From positions 124,001-188,000 of the forward strand of contig JAXLSS010000002.1 in the NCBI GenBank assembly GCA_046330395.1: a stretch of DNA of 64,000 nt. Direction: 5' to 3'. The position numbers and the translations under genes were made by a program. Shown here one piece after another: positions 8,538 to 17,437 of the stretch (the first letter of the stretch is position 1; each line of letters starts with the position of its first letter). The notes under the pieces are model-generated. The model had not been told where the DNA came from and did no database searches. It saw nothing but the letters and a program-made list of their open reading frames with translations. The DNA is from Ga0077560 sp046330395. Its GTDB lineage: Bacteria > Actinomycetota > Thermoleophilia > Miltoncostaeales > Miltoncostaeaceae.

Positions 8538-9257
8538 CTACGACTTGGACACCGGTGTGGCGGTCAGGATGGGATCCACGAACTTGACGTACCCCGACAA
8601 TCCGCCGTTGGGGCCCTCCGTGCGGCACTTGAAGTCGACCGTGACCGGCGTCGCGGGTGCCACCTGCCCGCCGGACGGCGCCTGCACGGCGGGCAGCTCG
8701 AGGTAGGTCTGCTCGTCGATGGTGCCGATGCCGAACAGGTCGTCCTTCGCCACCACCACGTTGTAGGTGTCCAGAGTCTGGAACGGGGCGGTCGTGCGGT
8801 TGACCGAACAATGCACCGCGGTGTCCTGTCCCGGCTTCACCTGGCGCCACTCCACGTGCCCGTCGAGGCGGTACAGCGTGTGCTTGGAGACGGTCACCTT
8901 GAACTCGAACTTGTACCGGAAGACGGAGTGGCGCTTGGGCGGCAGCGCCACCACCGTCTGCGGCGTGGTGTCCACCGCGGCCGGGCCCTCGGCCCCCTGC
9001 GGTCCCTGGGGTCCCTGCGGGCCCTGCGGACCGGTCTGGTCCCAGGCCAGCTGGGTCTGCCCCCCGGCGCACGACCCGGTGGTGGCGATCTTGGTGGGCG
9101 TGCCGCTGGCGGCATCGACGCAGGCGAACACGGTGGTGGTGGCGGTGGTGGTCCCGCGCGCGTAGCCGCCGCCTCCCGCGGCGACGATCAGCGCGAGGGC
9201 CGCCAGGGCGGTGTCCGGCGTGGGGCGCCAGCGCCGCGGACCGGATGGCGTGGACAT
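8538..9257 (-). CDS. secreted collagen-like (Gly-X-Y) protein
   Basis: A 239-residue exported protein. A signal or anchor segment (residues about 17-30) is followed by a short Cys-containing module ('VFACVDAASGT ... GSCAGGQTQLAW'), a short run of 'GPQ' triplets, then a 150-residue beta-rich domain with two cysteines. The N-terminal module plus Gly-Pro-Gln triplets is shared with the tandem genes at 22.8 and 23.5 kb, so this is one of three relatives here. The start at 9257 was chosen because AAGGGGATT precedes it; the frame stays open far upstream without coding character. Probably surface exposed. Function unknown. Confidence 0.8.
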   Translation of the reverse strand: MSTPSGPRRWRPTPDTALAALALIVAAGGGGYARGTTTATTTVFACVDAASGTPTKIATTGSCAGGQTQLAWDQTGPQGPQGPQGPQGAEGPAAVDTTPQTVVALPPKRHSVFRYKFEFKVTVSKHTLYRLDGHVEWRQVKPGQDTAVHCSVNRTTAPFQTLDTYNVVVAKDDLFGIGTIDEQTYLELPAVQAPSGGQVAPATPVTVDFKCRTEGPNGGLSGYVKFVDPILTATPVSKS

Positions 9258-9364
9258 CGCAATCCCCTTCGGTCGGATTCGACTGTTGGGCGACGCTGTC
9301 ACGGGCCGGGCGATCCACGCACCTGGCCGTTCGGCCAGACGGCGGGACCGCCCGAGCGATCGTG

Positions 9365-10201
9365 TCACGCCGGCGGTGGCGCCACCAGGTTGGGCCGCGC
9401 CCCGGCCTCCGTGAAACCGGCCCGCAGGATGTTGCGGTAGGAGGCCTCGGGCGCGCCCGAGGCGCGGGCGCCGGTCTCGGTGGTGACCGTGTGACAGCCG
9501 GCGTCCCAGGCCAGCCGGATGCGGGCGGCCAGCACCGCGCCCTGGGCGCCGCGGCCGCGCATGGCGGGCACCGTGGCGCCCATCCCCAGCCAGGCCACGC
9601 CGTCGTCCATCCACAGCGCGCCGGTGCCCATGGGCGTCCCGTCCGGGGCCTCGGCGATCACACAGGTCCAGTCGGAGCGCCCCACCAGCCCCGCCGCCAC
9701 GCCCGCGAACGGCGGTGGCAACTCGTATCCCGCGGCGAACGTGGCGCCGAACGTCTCGGCGTCCTCCGGCCCGCACACCCGCGTGCGCGCGTGCGGCGAC
9801 GAGGCCGGGCGGGGCGCGGCACCCGGGGGCAGCAGGAACCGCATCCAGGCGTAGCCGTCCGCGAACCCGCGGGCGGCGAGCCGTGCGCGGGTCTCGGCGG
9901 CGTCCGTCCCGTCATCGCGCAGGGCCACCTGGCACACGCATCCGTGGCCGTGCAGCAGCTCCACGGCCTCCGCCAGCGCCGCCTCGCTCAGGAGCGTCAG
10001 CCCGGCTCCCAGCACGCGGTTCAGCATGGGCGCATGCGGCGCCGCCCGGCAGCCCAGCACGGTGTACGGGCCCACGCGAGCGCTGAACAGCCCCAGGTCG
10101 CGGGCCGCCGCCGGAGTGGCGGCGCCCCAGATGTCCGCGTAGGCGGCGAACTCGGCCCGGTCGGCCGTGGCCAGGACGTCTCCGGCGACGGCGGTGGTCA
10201 C
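9365..10201 (-). CDS. GNAT-family N-acetyltransferase
   Basis: A 278-residue protein with a GNAT fold in the C-terminal half: the acetyl-CoA-binding signature appears as 'MGATVPAMRGRGAQGAVLAARI' (R/Q-x-x-G-x-G/A pattern), followed by 'GCHTVTTETGA' and 'YRNILRAGF', the usual last elements. The N-terminal half resembles a degenerate second GNAT repeat. The GTG start at 10201 overlaps the stop of the upstream small gene by four bases. Third gene of a cupin / monooxygenase-like / GNAT operon, which suggests modification of a small molecule. Substrate unknown. Confidence 0.85.
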   Translation of the reverse strand: MTTAVAGDVLATADRAEFAAYADIWGAATPAAARDLGLFSARVGPYTVLGCRAAPHAPMLNRVLGAGLTLLSEAALAEAVELLHGHGCVCQVALRDDGTDAAETRARLAARGFADGYAWMRFLLPPGAAPRPASSPHARTRVCGPEDAETFGATFAAGYELPPPFAGVAAGLVGRSDWTCVIAEAPDGTPMGTGALWMDDGVAWLGMGATVPAMRGRGAQGAVLAARIRLAWDAGCHTVTTETGARASGAPEASYRNILRAGFTEAGARPNLVAPPPA

Positions 10202-10494
10202 GAGGCCACCGGCAGCCGGGCCTGCACGGCGTGCACCGGGAAGTCCTGGATGGACGGCTCCGGCAGGCCGTGTCGGGCCATGGCCGCGACGAACCCCGCG
10301 CGGCCGGCGTCGAACCGCTCCCAGGCGTCGCGGTCCGGGCACGTGTCCACCACGATCAGCCCGTCCGGCGCCAGCAGGCACAGGTGCACCAGCAGGTTGT
10401 CGGTCCCCACCTCCGAGAGGAAGGCGTCGTAGGCGGCGGCCAGCCGGTCGGGGTCGCCGGTGAACCGCCAGATGGAGCCATGGAGGGCCGTCAT
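10198..10494 (-). CDS. small ferredoxin-like / monooxygenase-like protein
   Basis: A 98-residue protein with the beta-alpha-beta pattern of the dimeric alpha+beta barrel fold ('SIWRFTGDPDRLAAAYDAFL', 'HLCLLAPDGLIVVDTCPDRDAWERF'). Antibiotic-biosynthesis monooxygenase-like proteins and many small stress-response proteins have this fold. Its ATG overlaps the upstream cupin stop and its stop overlaps the GNAT start, so the three genes form a tight operon. Enzymatic role uncertain. Confidence 0.65.
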   Translation of the reverse strand: MTALHGSIWRFTGDPDRLAAAYDAFLSEVGTDNLLVHLCLLAPDGLIVVDTCPDRDAWERFDAGRAGFVAAMARHGLPEPSIQDFPVHAVQARLPVAS

Positions 10495-10877
10495 CGGATC
10501 GCCTCCGCCATGGCGGCCAGGTTGGCCCCCACCACGGCCACGGTGCGCGACAGCGCCTCGGTGGGGCTGAACTCCACCACCCGCGTGCCGGCGGTGACCC
10601 GGGGGGTGTGCCCGGGCGTGACCAGGTACGCGTCGCCGGCGCGCACCACCTCCACACGGTCGGGGTACCGGAGGGTGATGCTGCCGCTGATGACGTACCC
10701 CAGGTGGGTGCACTGGCAGCGGTCGTCCGGCAGGCCCCGGAACAGCTCGGCCGGGTCGGCGTCGGCCGTGAACTCCTCGAAGGCCACCGTCCAGCCGTCA
10801 CCGAGGTCGTGGAAACCCGCGTCGTAGCCCGGTGCCGCCACCCGGCGGCCGGCCCGTTCGCGCGTGATGTGGGACAT
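10491..10877 (-). CDS. cupin-domain protein
   Basis: A 128-residue single-domain cupin. The two conserved cupin motifs appear as 'CTHLGYVISGSITLRYPD' with 'DDRCQCTH' before it, and 'GDAYLVTPGHTPRV'; His and Cys residues in these could bind a metal, though one of the usual histidines seems replaced. First gene of the three-gene operon and preceded by a GGAGGTGAG ribosome site. A small-molecule binding or isomerase role is likely; no substrate can be named. Confidence 0.8.
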   Translation of the reverse strand: MSHITRERAGRRVAAPGYDAGFHDLGDGWTVAFEEFTADADPAELFRGLPDDRCQCTHLGYVISGSITLRYPDRVEVVRAGDAYLVTPGHTPRVTAGTRVVEFSPTEALSRTVAVVGANLAAMAEAIR

Positions 10878-10967
10878 CGCTCACCTCCGTTGGATTGGGA
10901 CTGGGGCGAGCGTAGGAGGGGGTGGGGGGCCGGTCATGCGCACCGGTACCCAATCGGCGCGCCGCCG

Positions 10968-12565
10968 CTACCCAAACCCGTTGGCGTGTGCCCATGCGGT
11001 GGCCGACGCCCGGGCGGTACGCCCCGACGCGCCGACCTTGGCGTAGATGTTGGCCACGTGTCGTTCCACGGTGCGCACGCTCAGCACCAGTTCGGCGGCG
11101 ATGGCGTCGTTGCCCAGGCCGCGTGCAGCAGCCGCAGCACCTGTGTCTCCCGGGCGCTGAGCGGCCCGCCGGGGCGTGATGGCACCGCCGCCCCGATCGC
11201 CAGCAGCTCGTCCTCGGCCGTGTGGCGCACCGCACTCGACCGCGCCACGTCGCCACGGCGTTCCAGCATCCCGGCGAGCTCCAGGCGCGCCACGGCGGCG
11301 TCGTAGCGGGCGCCGGCGGCGTCCCGCAGGTCCACCGCATCCTCGGCGGGCGCGACCGCTCCGGCATCGTCGCCACCCGAGGCCGTCAACCGGGCCACGG
11401 CCAGCAGATGGGCCGCGCGCAGCGGGGGATTGGGGGCCCGCGCGGCGATCCCCGCGATCTCCGCGGCGGCCGCCTCCGCACGTGGCCTGTCGCCCGCCGC
11501 CGCGGCGCGCACCAGCAACTCAAGTCCGGCCACGCGCTCGAACAGGTCGGCGTGACCGATGCGGCGCAGGAAGCGCTCGGCGCACTCCCCGGCGGAGACC
11601 GCGTCGCCGCGGTCGAGGCACAGGAGGCCCTCCACCAGCGCATGCAGGCGGTGGGTGCCGCTGCGCTCCAGCACCGACCTGGCCTCCGCCGGACGCCCCT
11701 GCCGCCGCCGCAGCTCGGCCAGTCGCACCAGGGCGTCCACGTCCCGGCCGGGGCGCAGCCGCGACAGTTCATCCACCGCGGCCTCCAGCTCATGCTCGGC
11801 GTCCGCCAGGTCGCCGTGCCACAGCAGCACGTCGGCGTAGTGCACCCGGCACACCGTGAACATCTGCCGGTCGCCGAACCGCGTGGCGATCTCTCGCGTG
11901 CGAAGGCACCACTGGTTGGCCCGCTCCAGGTCCCGCACCCGCTTGCACGCGTCGATGACGAAGCAGCACACGGTCTCGATGGAGTCGGCGTCGGTCATCT
12001 CACCACCCACGGCCGCCGCCGCCGCCGCGTCCAGCCGGTCCATGCCCTCGGCCACGTCCCCCTCGGCCACCAGCGCCAGGCCCTCCAGGGCCACGACCAT
12101 CAGCTCCAGGTCCACCGCGCCCACCTGGCGGGCCAGGGGGAGGGCGGCGGCGCAGCCCTGACGGGCGCGGGCGGGGTCGTGCTCGCCCAGAAGGGCCATG
12201 TACCCGCGGATGAACGGCACGAACGCCGAGGCGAAACTGGGTGGCCTGCCCTCCACCAGCATCGCGGCCCGCTCGGCCCAGCCGATGGCCTCCGGGACGC
12301 TCCGGAACGCGTAGGCGTCGTACCCCAGCTGCACCGCCAGGCGGGCGGCGGCATCCGGGTCGTGGCGCTGCCGCGCCAGCCGGTAGCCCTCCTGGTGTGC
12401 GGCGAACGCGCCGTCGGCGTCCAGCGCGTAGCGCGCCGCGATCCCGAGCCCCTCGTACAGGTCGGGCGCCGGATCCTGCGCGATGGCACGGGCGAACGCG
12501 GCACGGGCTTCCTGCCATGCACCCGCGGCCAGCGCGGTGCGTCCCACCTCGCGCGCGTCGGTCAC
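10968..12565 (-). CDS. LuxR-type transcriptional regulator with TPR-like N-terminal region (frameshifted)
   Basis: About 530 residues once the frame is restored. The first 460 residues are Ala-rich helical repeats of TPR type ('GAWQEARAAFARAIAQDPAPDLYEGLG'). The end is a LuxR/GerE helix-turn-helix: 'SARETQVLRLL', then after the shift 'NDAIAAELVLSVRTVERHVANIY'. One base (G) is missing near 11125 within CTGCTG-CACGCG; without it the protein would stop at 11081 and lose the recognition helix. The perfect match of both halves argues for one gene. It lies upstream of the cupin operon on the same strand and may control it. No ATPase domain is visible. Confidence 0.8.
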
Positions 12566-12615
12566 CGCCGCAGTGTCACCCGCGGCGCGGGGGGCGCGCC
12601 ACCCCGGAGCGCACG

Positions 12616-12645
12616 CGGGCCCGCCGCCCGGAGGCGGCGGGCCCG
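12616..12645 (-). terminator. intrinsic terminator-like hairpin after the DUF11 gene
   Basis: A perfect 13-bp stem (12616-12628 with 12633-12645) and a 4-base loop, nine bases past the stop of the DUF11 gene on the minus strand and 50 bases before the LuxR-type gene. No T tract, as usual in such GC-rich genomes. Confidence 0.7.
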
Positions 12646-12653
12646 GTCATGCG

Positions 12654-14609
12654 TCAGCCGGTGACGGCGGGGGCCGCCTTGGCCGCCGGCAGCACCCGCA
12701 CGGGGGTGCGGTCCTGCACGGTCTTCACCTTCGCGCCCTTGGCCGAGGCCGAGAGCTTCACCTTGCCGTGCACCGCGGCCGCGGAGGTGGGGGACAGCCC
12801 CAGCACCACCCGGCGCGACGCGCCCTTCTTCAGCGTCACCTTGGGACCGATGGCCACGCCCTTCACCACCCGGAACCCGGCGGGAAGGTGGGTCACCGTC
12901 ATCCCCGCGGGGATGGGGATGCGCAGCTGCACGTTGGAGGCCGTGGCGGGACCCTCGGAGCGGACCGTCACCACGTAGTTGCCGCTGACCCCGGCGTTCA
13001 GCACCTTCGGGCCGTCGATGGTGATCGACAGGCGCGCGGAGGACTTGGGCGCGGGAGTGCTGGGCGTGGGCGTGCTGGGCGTCGGGGTGGACGGCGTCGG
13101 CGTCGTCGCCGCCGGGCCCTGCACCGTGATGCTCTGGGTGCTGCTGCGCGCCAGCAGGCTGATGCCGCTGGTCTGCGCGTTGTGCGCCACCTCGGCGCGG
13201 TTGGTGATGGCCGTGCCCGAGGCCGTGCTGGTGTTCACCTTCACGCGGAACACCGCGGTGGTGGTGGCGTTGATGGCCAGGGACCCACCGCTGGAGCTGG
13301 TGGCGCCCGAACCCAGGCGCACCGTGATGCCCGACGCCGAGGCGTCGCCGCGGTCGTCGCCGCTGTTGTCGGTGAGGGTGCCGCTGCCGTCACCCGCGCT
13401 GATGCGCAGGGACCCCGGCACCAGCGTGGTGCCGGCCGGGATGATGTCCGACAGCACCACGTTGCTGGCGGCGTCGGTGCCCTGGTTGCCCACCGAGATC
13501 GTGTACTCCAGGGTGTCGCCGGCCAGCAGTTGCCCGCCGTTGACGTCGCTCACCGACTTGTCCACCACCAGGCGCGGGGCGTACAGGTCGATGGCGCTGG
13601 TGACCACGCCCGGCAGGTAGGTCTCGCCGCCGGTGGCCAGGTCGATGGTGGCCGAGGTGGCGCTGTTGGGGATGAGCCCGTCGGCGGTGAACACCGACGC
13701 GTCGATGCCCAGGCTGTTGGCGTAGTTGGGGGTCTTGGCCGTGTACGGCACGCCCTGGTTGGCGAAGCTGGAGTTGAACATGTCGTTCGCCGGGTGCACG
13801 GCGTCCGACAGGGAGGTGCCGTTGAGCTTCATGGTGTCGCCCGTGGAGCCCCGGTCGCCGTCGTAGGCCACCACGCCCACGCGCGCCGTGACGGCGCCGC
13901 TGGGGGGTGCCTGCATGCCCGAGACCGTGATGGTCTCGGTGGGGTTGGTGTTGTTCACCACGGCGAAGCCGTCGAACACCGACAGGTTGCGCGGCGTGGT
14001 GGCGTTGTCGCCGTACACCACCACCAGGGACCAGCCGCCGTAGCTGTTCTGGCCGGTGCCCAGCTGGATGTCGGCGAGGGTGTAGGAGCCGTTGCCCGCC
14101 GCGGTCACCTGGGAGGTGACGTCGGCGAAGGCCTGGTACGAGGTCTCGGCGCCGTTGACGTAGTTGCCGAGCTCCGCGCCGGTGACCGTGGCGTACGACC
14201 CGCCCGGCACCTGCAGCTTCACGCTGGTGCGCGCGGCCGCGTCCGGGGCGTTCACGCCGTTGGTGCCGGCGGTGCGCCGCCCGCCCCAGTACAGCCCGGC
14301 GAACAGCACCTGGGCGTCCGCGGGCATCGCGAGCGTGGCGGAGCTGGAGTCGAACGTGCCGGCGTTGGAGTCGGTGTCGACATATGCCATGTCGTAGCTG
14401 TTGTTGATGCCGTTGGCGCCCGCGAGGACGCCGGGGCACGAGGCCACCGACACGGGGCACTGCAGCGCCGTGTTGCCGATGATCGCGATGTCGCCCGCCG
14501 CATTGGTGGTGTAGCGGGGGGCGAAGGGGGTGACCGCAGATGCGGTGGCGACGAGGCCGAGCAGCATCGCCGCGGCGCCGATGAAGGCGCGCAGGACGGG
14601 TGTACGCAT
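12654..14609 (-). CDS. secreted DUF11-repeat surface protein
   Basis: A 651-residue exported protein. Signal peptide at residues 1-26. Then a long beta-rich region of about 330 residues ('GLYWGGRRTAG', 'FDGFAVVNNTNP') often found with DUF11 in bacterial surface proteins, then a DUF11 domain ('VDKSVSDVNGGQLLAGDTLEYTI ...' split over residues about 355-470). A Pro/Thr/Ser linker made of TPTPS repeats and a second DUF11-like domain near the C-terminus follow. No LPXTG or membrane anchor is visible. I preferred the ATG at 14609 because it places the signal peptide at the very N-terminus; an in-frame ATG exists at 14651. Likely adhesive or structural. Confidence 0.85.
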   Translation of the reverse strand: MRTPVLRAFIGAAAMLLGLVATASAVTPFAPRYTTNAAGDIAIIGNTALQCPVSVASCPGVLAGANGINNSYDMAYVDTDSNAGTFDSSSATLAMPADAQVLFAGLYWGGRRTAGTNGVNAPDAAARTSVKLQVPGGSYATVTGAELGNYVNGAETSYQAFADVTSQVTAAGNGSYTLADIQLGTGQNSYGGWSLVVVYGDNATTPRNLSVFDGFAVVNNTNPTETITVSGMQAPPSGAVTARVGVVAYDGDRGSTGDTMKLNGTSLSDAVHPANDMFNSSFANQGVPYTAKTPNYANSLGIDASVFTADGLIPNSATSATIDLATGGETYLPGVVTSAIDLYAPRLVVDKSVSDVNGGQLLAGDTLEYTISVGNQGTDAASNVVLSDIIPAGTTLVPGSLRISAGDGSGTLTDNSGDDRGDASASGITVRLGSGATSSSGGSLAINATTTAVFRVKVNTSTASGTAITNRAEVAHNAQTSGISLLARSSTQSITVQGPAATTPTPSTPTPSTPTPSTPAPKSSARLSITIDGPKVLNAGVSGNYVVTVRSEGPATASNVQLRIPIPAGMTVTHLPAGFRVVKGVAIGPKVTLKKGASRRVVLGLSPTSAAAVHGKVKLSASAKGAKVKTVQDRTPVRVLPAAKAAPAVTG

Positions 14610-14715
14610 GGGAGCCGGATCGGCAGGTTGTCCGAAATCCGTATCCCCCATCGAGGGGGAGCCACCGCTCCGGAATCACGACTTCCGCGCTTGGCGAACG
14701 GCGTCGCGCGGTGGG

Positions 14716-15516
14716 CTACCGGATCTCGTCCAGTCCGCAGGTGAGGCTGGCGGTGGCGCGCTGGCTGGTGCCGCCGCCGGCCGGCACCAGCCGGATGCCC
14801 GCGCCGTCCACCTCCACGTGGTCGCCGTTCTTGGTGAACAGCCCGTGCCCGGTGGTGAGCGCGCCCGTGCCGGTCGCGGTCGCGGTGCCGCGAATGGCCC
14901 CCGTGGCCACCAGGTGGTCCCGGAACCCCGTGGTGGTGGCGGTGCGGATGATGGTGAAGCGCGCGGTGCGGCCACCCACCCGGCCCTCGCCCCCCACCCC
15001 GAAGCGCCGCCGGGCCTCGCCCACGCATCCCACCCGTGTGAGGTGGACGGGCGGTGAGCTGCCGATGCGCAGCGTCCCCGAGCCGTTGCCACGCTGCGCC
15101 GGGCAGGTGACGCTGATGGTGAGCGGCAGGTACTCGGGGGCGGCGGCCAGCGTGTGCGCGCTGCCCGTTGCGGTGGCGGTGGGGGCGCTGAAGGCGACGG
15201 TGGCGGCGAGGTCGATCCACGCCACCGGCACCGGGCCGCTCGCATCGGGCAGCTGCAGCGACGCCGTATGGACGTCGCCGCGCCGGTAGACCGTGGCGAA
15301 CATGTTGGGGCCGTTCCAGGCGTTGGCGATGATGCCGCCCGCGGGCAGCTCCACGCAGTCGGCGTGGGTGAACATGAAATGCCGATCGCCCAGTGCGGCG
15401 CCGGCCACGGCGGTGGCGCCCGAGGTGGTCGCGGTGCCGCCGGTGCCCGCGCCCGAGCCGCCGCAGCCGGAGACGGCCGCGGTGAGCAGGAGGGCGAGCA
15501 GGGCACGTGCGCGCAT
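14716..15516 (-). CDS. putative lipoprotein of unknown function
   Basis: A 266-residue protein with a lipoprotein signal: hydrophobic core 'ALLALLLTAAV' and lipobox ending in Cys18 ('AVSGC'). A Gly/Thr-rich spacer follows, then about 200 residues of alternating strands with four more cysteines in the mature part. I do not recognise a family. Probably anchored to the outer face of the membrane. It is preceded by its own gap and faces away from the acuC-like gene at 15600, with an 83-base divergent region between them. Confidence 0.75.
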   Translation of the reverse strand: MRARALLALLLTAAVSGCGGSGAGTGGTATTSGATAVAGAALGDRHFMFTHADCVELPAGGIIANAWNGPNMFATVYRRGDVHTASLQLPDASGPVPVAWIDLAATVAFSAPTATATGSAHTLAAAPEYLPLTISVTCPAQRGNGSGTLRIGSSPPVHLTRVGCVGEARRRFGVGGEGRVGGRTARFTIIRTATTTGFRDHLVATGAIRGTATATGTGALTTGHGLFTKNGDHVEVDGAGIRLVPAGGGTSQRATASLTCGLDEIR

Positions 15517-15599
15517 CCCCGCCAGTATCGTCGCCCGGCGCGGGCGGCGCCACCGATCACAGGGCCGATGCGCACGCGGATGCGGCGTAGGCTGCCGGC

Positions 15600-16760
15600 A
15601 TGTCCGCCACCGCGTTCGTGTACGGGCCGCACCTGCAGGCGCACAACCCCAGCGCCGACACCGAGCGCCGGATGCGCCGGGAACTGGGCATCGCCCTGCT
15701 GGAGGCGTACGGGCTGCTGGAGCACACGGACGTGGTGCGCCACGACCCGCGTCCGGCCACCGATGCCGAGCTGCTGGCCGTCCACGCCCCCGAGTACGTG
15801 GACGCGGTGCGCCGCATCGACGCCCGGCCAGAGCTGGCCACCCAGCCCGACGAGCGGCGCTGGGGGTTCGCCGACGGCGACACCGTGCCGCACGCGGGCA
15901 TGCACGAGGCCGCCATGGCGGCGTGCGGCTCGGCGGTGACCGGCGCCCTCGAGATCTGGGAGGGACGGGCCCTGCGGGCGTTCTGCCCCGCGCCCGCGGG
16001 CCTGCACCATGCCCTCCGGGACCGGGCCACCGGAATGTGCATCTACAACGACGCGGCCGTGGCCATCCAGGTGTTGCTGGACCGCGGGGCGCAGCGCGTG
16101 GCGTACATCGACGTGGACGCGCACCACGGCAACGGGGTGCAGTGGATCTTCTATGAGGACCCGCGGGTGCTGACGTGCTCGGTGCACGAGAGCGGCCGGT
16201 ACCTGTACCCCGGCACCGGTCACCTGGGGGAGCGCGGGGTGGGCGCCGCGGAGGGCACCTCGGTGAACGTGCCCCTGCCGCCCTTCGCGGGCGACGCCTC
16301 CTACCTGGGGGCCGTGGACCACGTGATCGGGCCCGCGGTGCGCCGGTTCGCCCCCGAGGTGGTGGTGATGATGACCGGCGTCGATCCGCATCACGCCGAC
16401 CCCATGGCGCACCTGCAGGTCACCACCGCGGCCTTCCCGGAGCTGTACGCGCGGCTGCGCGGCATCGCCGACGATGCCGCCGGGGGCCGGTGGCTCACGG
16501 TCACCGGGGGTGGCTACAACATCGACCTGCTGCCGCGGCTGTGGGCGCTGCAGCTGGCCTGCATGCTGGACGTGGAGCTGCCCGAGGCGCTGCCCGCGGC
16601 CTGGCTGGCCATGGCCGCCCAACGGGCCGGGCGAGAGTTCACGTCCCGGCTGCTGGGCGACGAGCCCATCCAGGTGGACGAGGGGTCGCGTGCCAACGCC
16701 GACGCGCAGGCTTTCGAGACCATCGAGGCGGCGCGCACCCTGTTCGGCCTGGTGGGCTGA
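15600..16760 (+). CDS. acuC: AcuC-type histone deacetylase-family protein
   Basis: A 386-residue zinc amidohydrolase of the arginase-deacetylase fold. The active-site motif 'DVDAHHGNG' is at about residues 171-179, giving Zn ligands Asp173 and His175; the third ligand lies in 'TGVDPHHADPM' near residue 262. The charge-relay His pair is in 'GLHHAL' near residue 138, and the glycine-rich loop 'GGGYN' near residue 305. Bacterial AcuC proteins deacetylate lysine, for example on acetyl-CoA synthetase; the exact target here is inferred. It is a single gene with an intact frame. Confidence 0.9.
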   Translation: MSATAFVYGPHLQAHNPSADTERRMRRELGIALLEAYGLLEHTDVVRHDPRPATDAELLAVHAPEYVDAVRRIDARPELATQPDERRWGFADGDTVPHAGMHEAAMAACGSAVTGALEIWEGRALRAFCPAPAGLHHALRDRATGMCIYNDAAVAIQVLLDRGAQRVAYIDVDAHHGNGVQWIFYEDPRVLTCSVHESGRYLYPGTGHLGERGVGAAEGTSVNVPLPPFAGDASYLGAVDHVIGPAVRRFAPEVVVMMTGVDPHHADPMAHLQVTTAAFPELYARLRGIADDAAGGRWLTVTGGGYNIDLLPRLWALQLACMLDVELPEALPAAWLAMAAQRAGREFTSRLLGDEPIQVDEGSRANADAQAFETIEAARTLFGLVG

Positions 16761-16879
16761 GCCCGGCCGGCGTCTCGCGTCGCGCGGTGCACCGGGGTTG
16801 CGCGCGCCACCCCCCGCGGGCCGATACTCCTCGCACGCGAGGCGGGCGGCTGTTGACACCGATGACGGGAGCGACCCGG

Positions 16880-17431
16880 ATGCCCGAGCACGCCGACATG
16901 TCCACCCACGACCTGGCCCAGCGGCTGGGCCTCGTCGTCTCCGCACCGAACGCCTTCCACCGCCTGCAGCGGCGCGTGGCCTCCAGTCGCCCCGGCGCGG
17001 CCGTGTTCGCACGCACGCTCCAGCCCATCGACACCGCCGTCGCCGCGGTGTCCGGTGGCACGGCGACGTTCGCCGGGCTGATGGCGAACGTGCCCGTGGT
17101 GTTCCTCACCACCTCGGGTGCACGGACGGGGCGTCTGCGCACCAACCCGCTGATCGGCATCCCCTTCCACGGGGGCGTCGGCGTGCTGGGCACCAACTAC
17201 GCGCGGCCCCGCACACCGGGGTGGGTGGTTAACCTGGAGGCGAACCCGGAGGCGACGCTCTCCCACCGGGGCATCACGCTGCCCGTGCGCGCCGAGCCGG
17301 TCGAGGGCCGGCTGCTGGAGGACCTCATCCGCGCCGGCGAGGCGGTGTACCGCGGGTTCGCCGCCTACGTCCCGCGCATCACCGGCCGCACACTCCGCGG
17401 CTTCGTGCTGCGCGCCCGCGACACGACCTGA
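16880..17431 (+). CDS. F420-dependent nitroreductase/quinone reductase family (Ddn-like)
   Basis: A 183-residue split-barrel protein. The signature 'TSGARTGRLRTNPL' followed by 'GGVGVLGTNYARPRTPGWVVNLEANPEA' (in two parts) matches deazaflavin F420-binding Ddn-type reductases of actinobacteria, which reduce quinones or nitro compounds. GGGAG lies eight bases before the chosen ATG at 16880; ATGs at 16862 and 16898 are alternatives. Presence of this family implies the host makes or imports coenzyme F420. Confidence 0.85.
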   Translation: MPEHADMSTHDLAQRLGLVVSAPNAFHRLQRRVASSRPGAAVFARTLQPIDTAVAAVSGGTATFAGLMANVPVVFLTTSGARTGRLRTNPLIGIPFHGGVGVLGTNYARPRTPGWVVNLEANPEATLSHRGITLPVRAEPVEGRLLEDLIRAGEAVYRGFAAYVPRITGRTLRGFVLRARDTT

Positions 17432-17437
17432 GGGCGC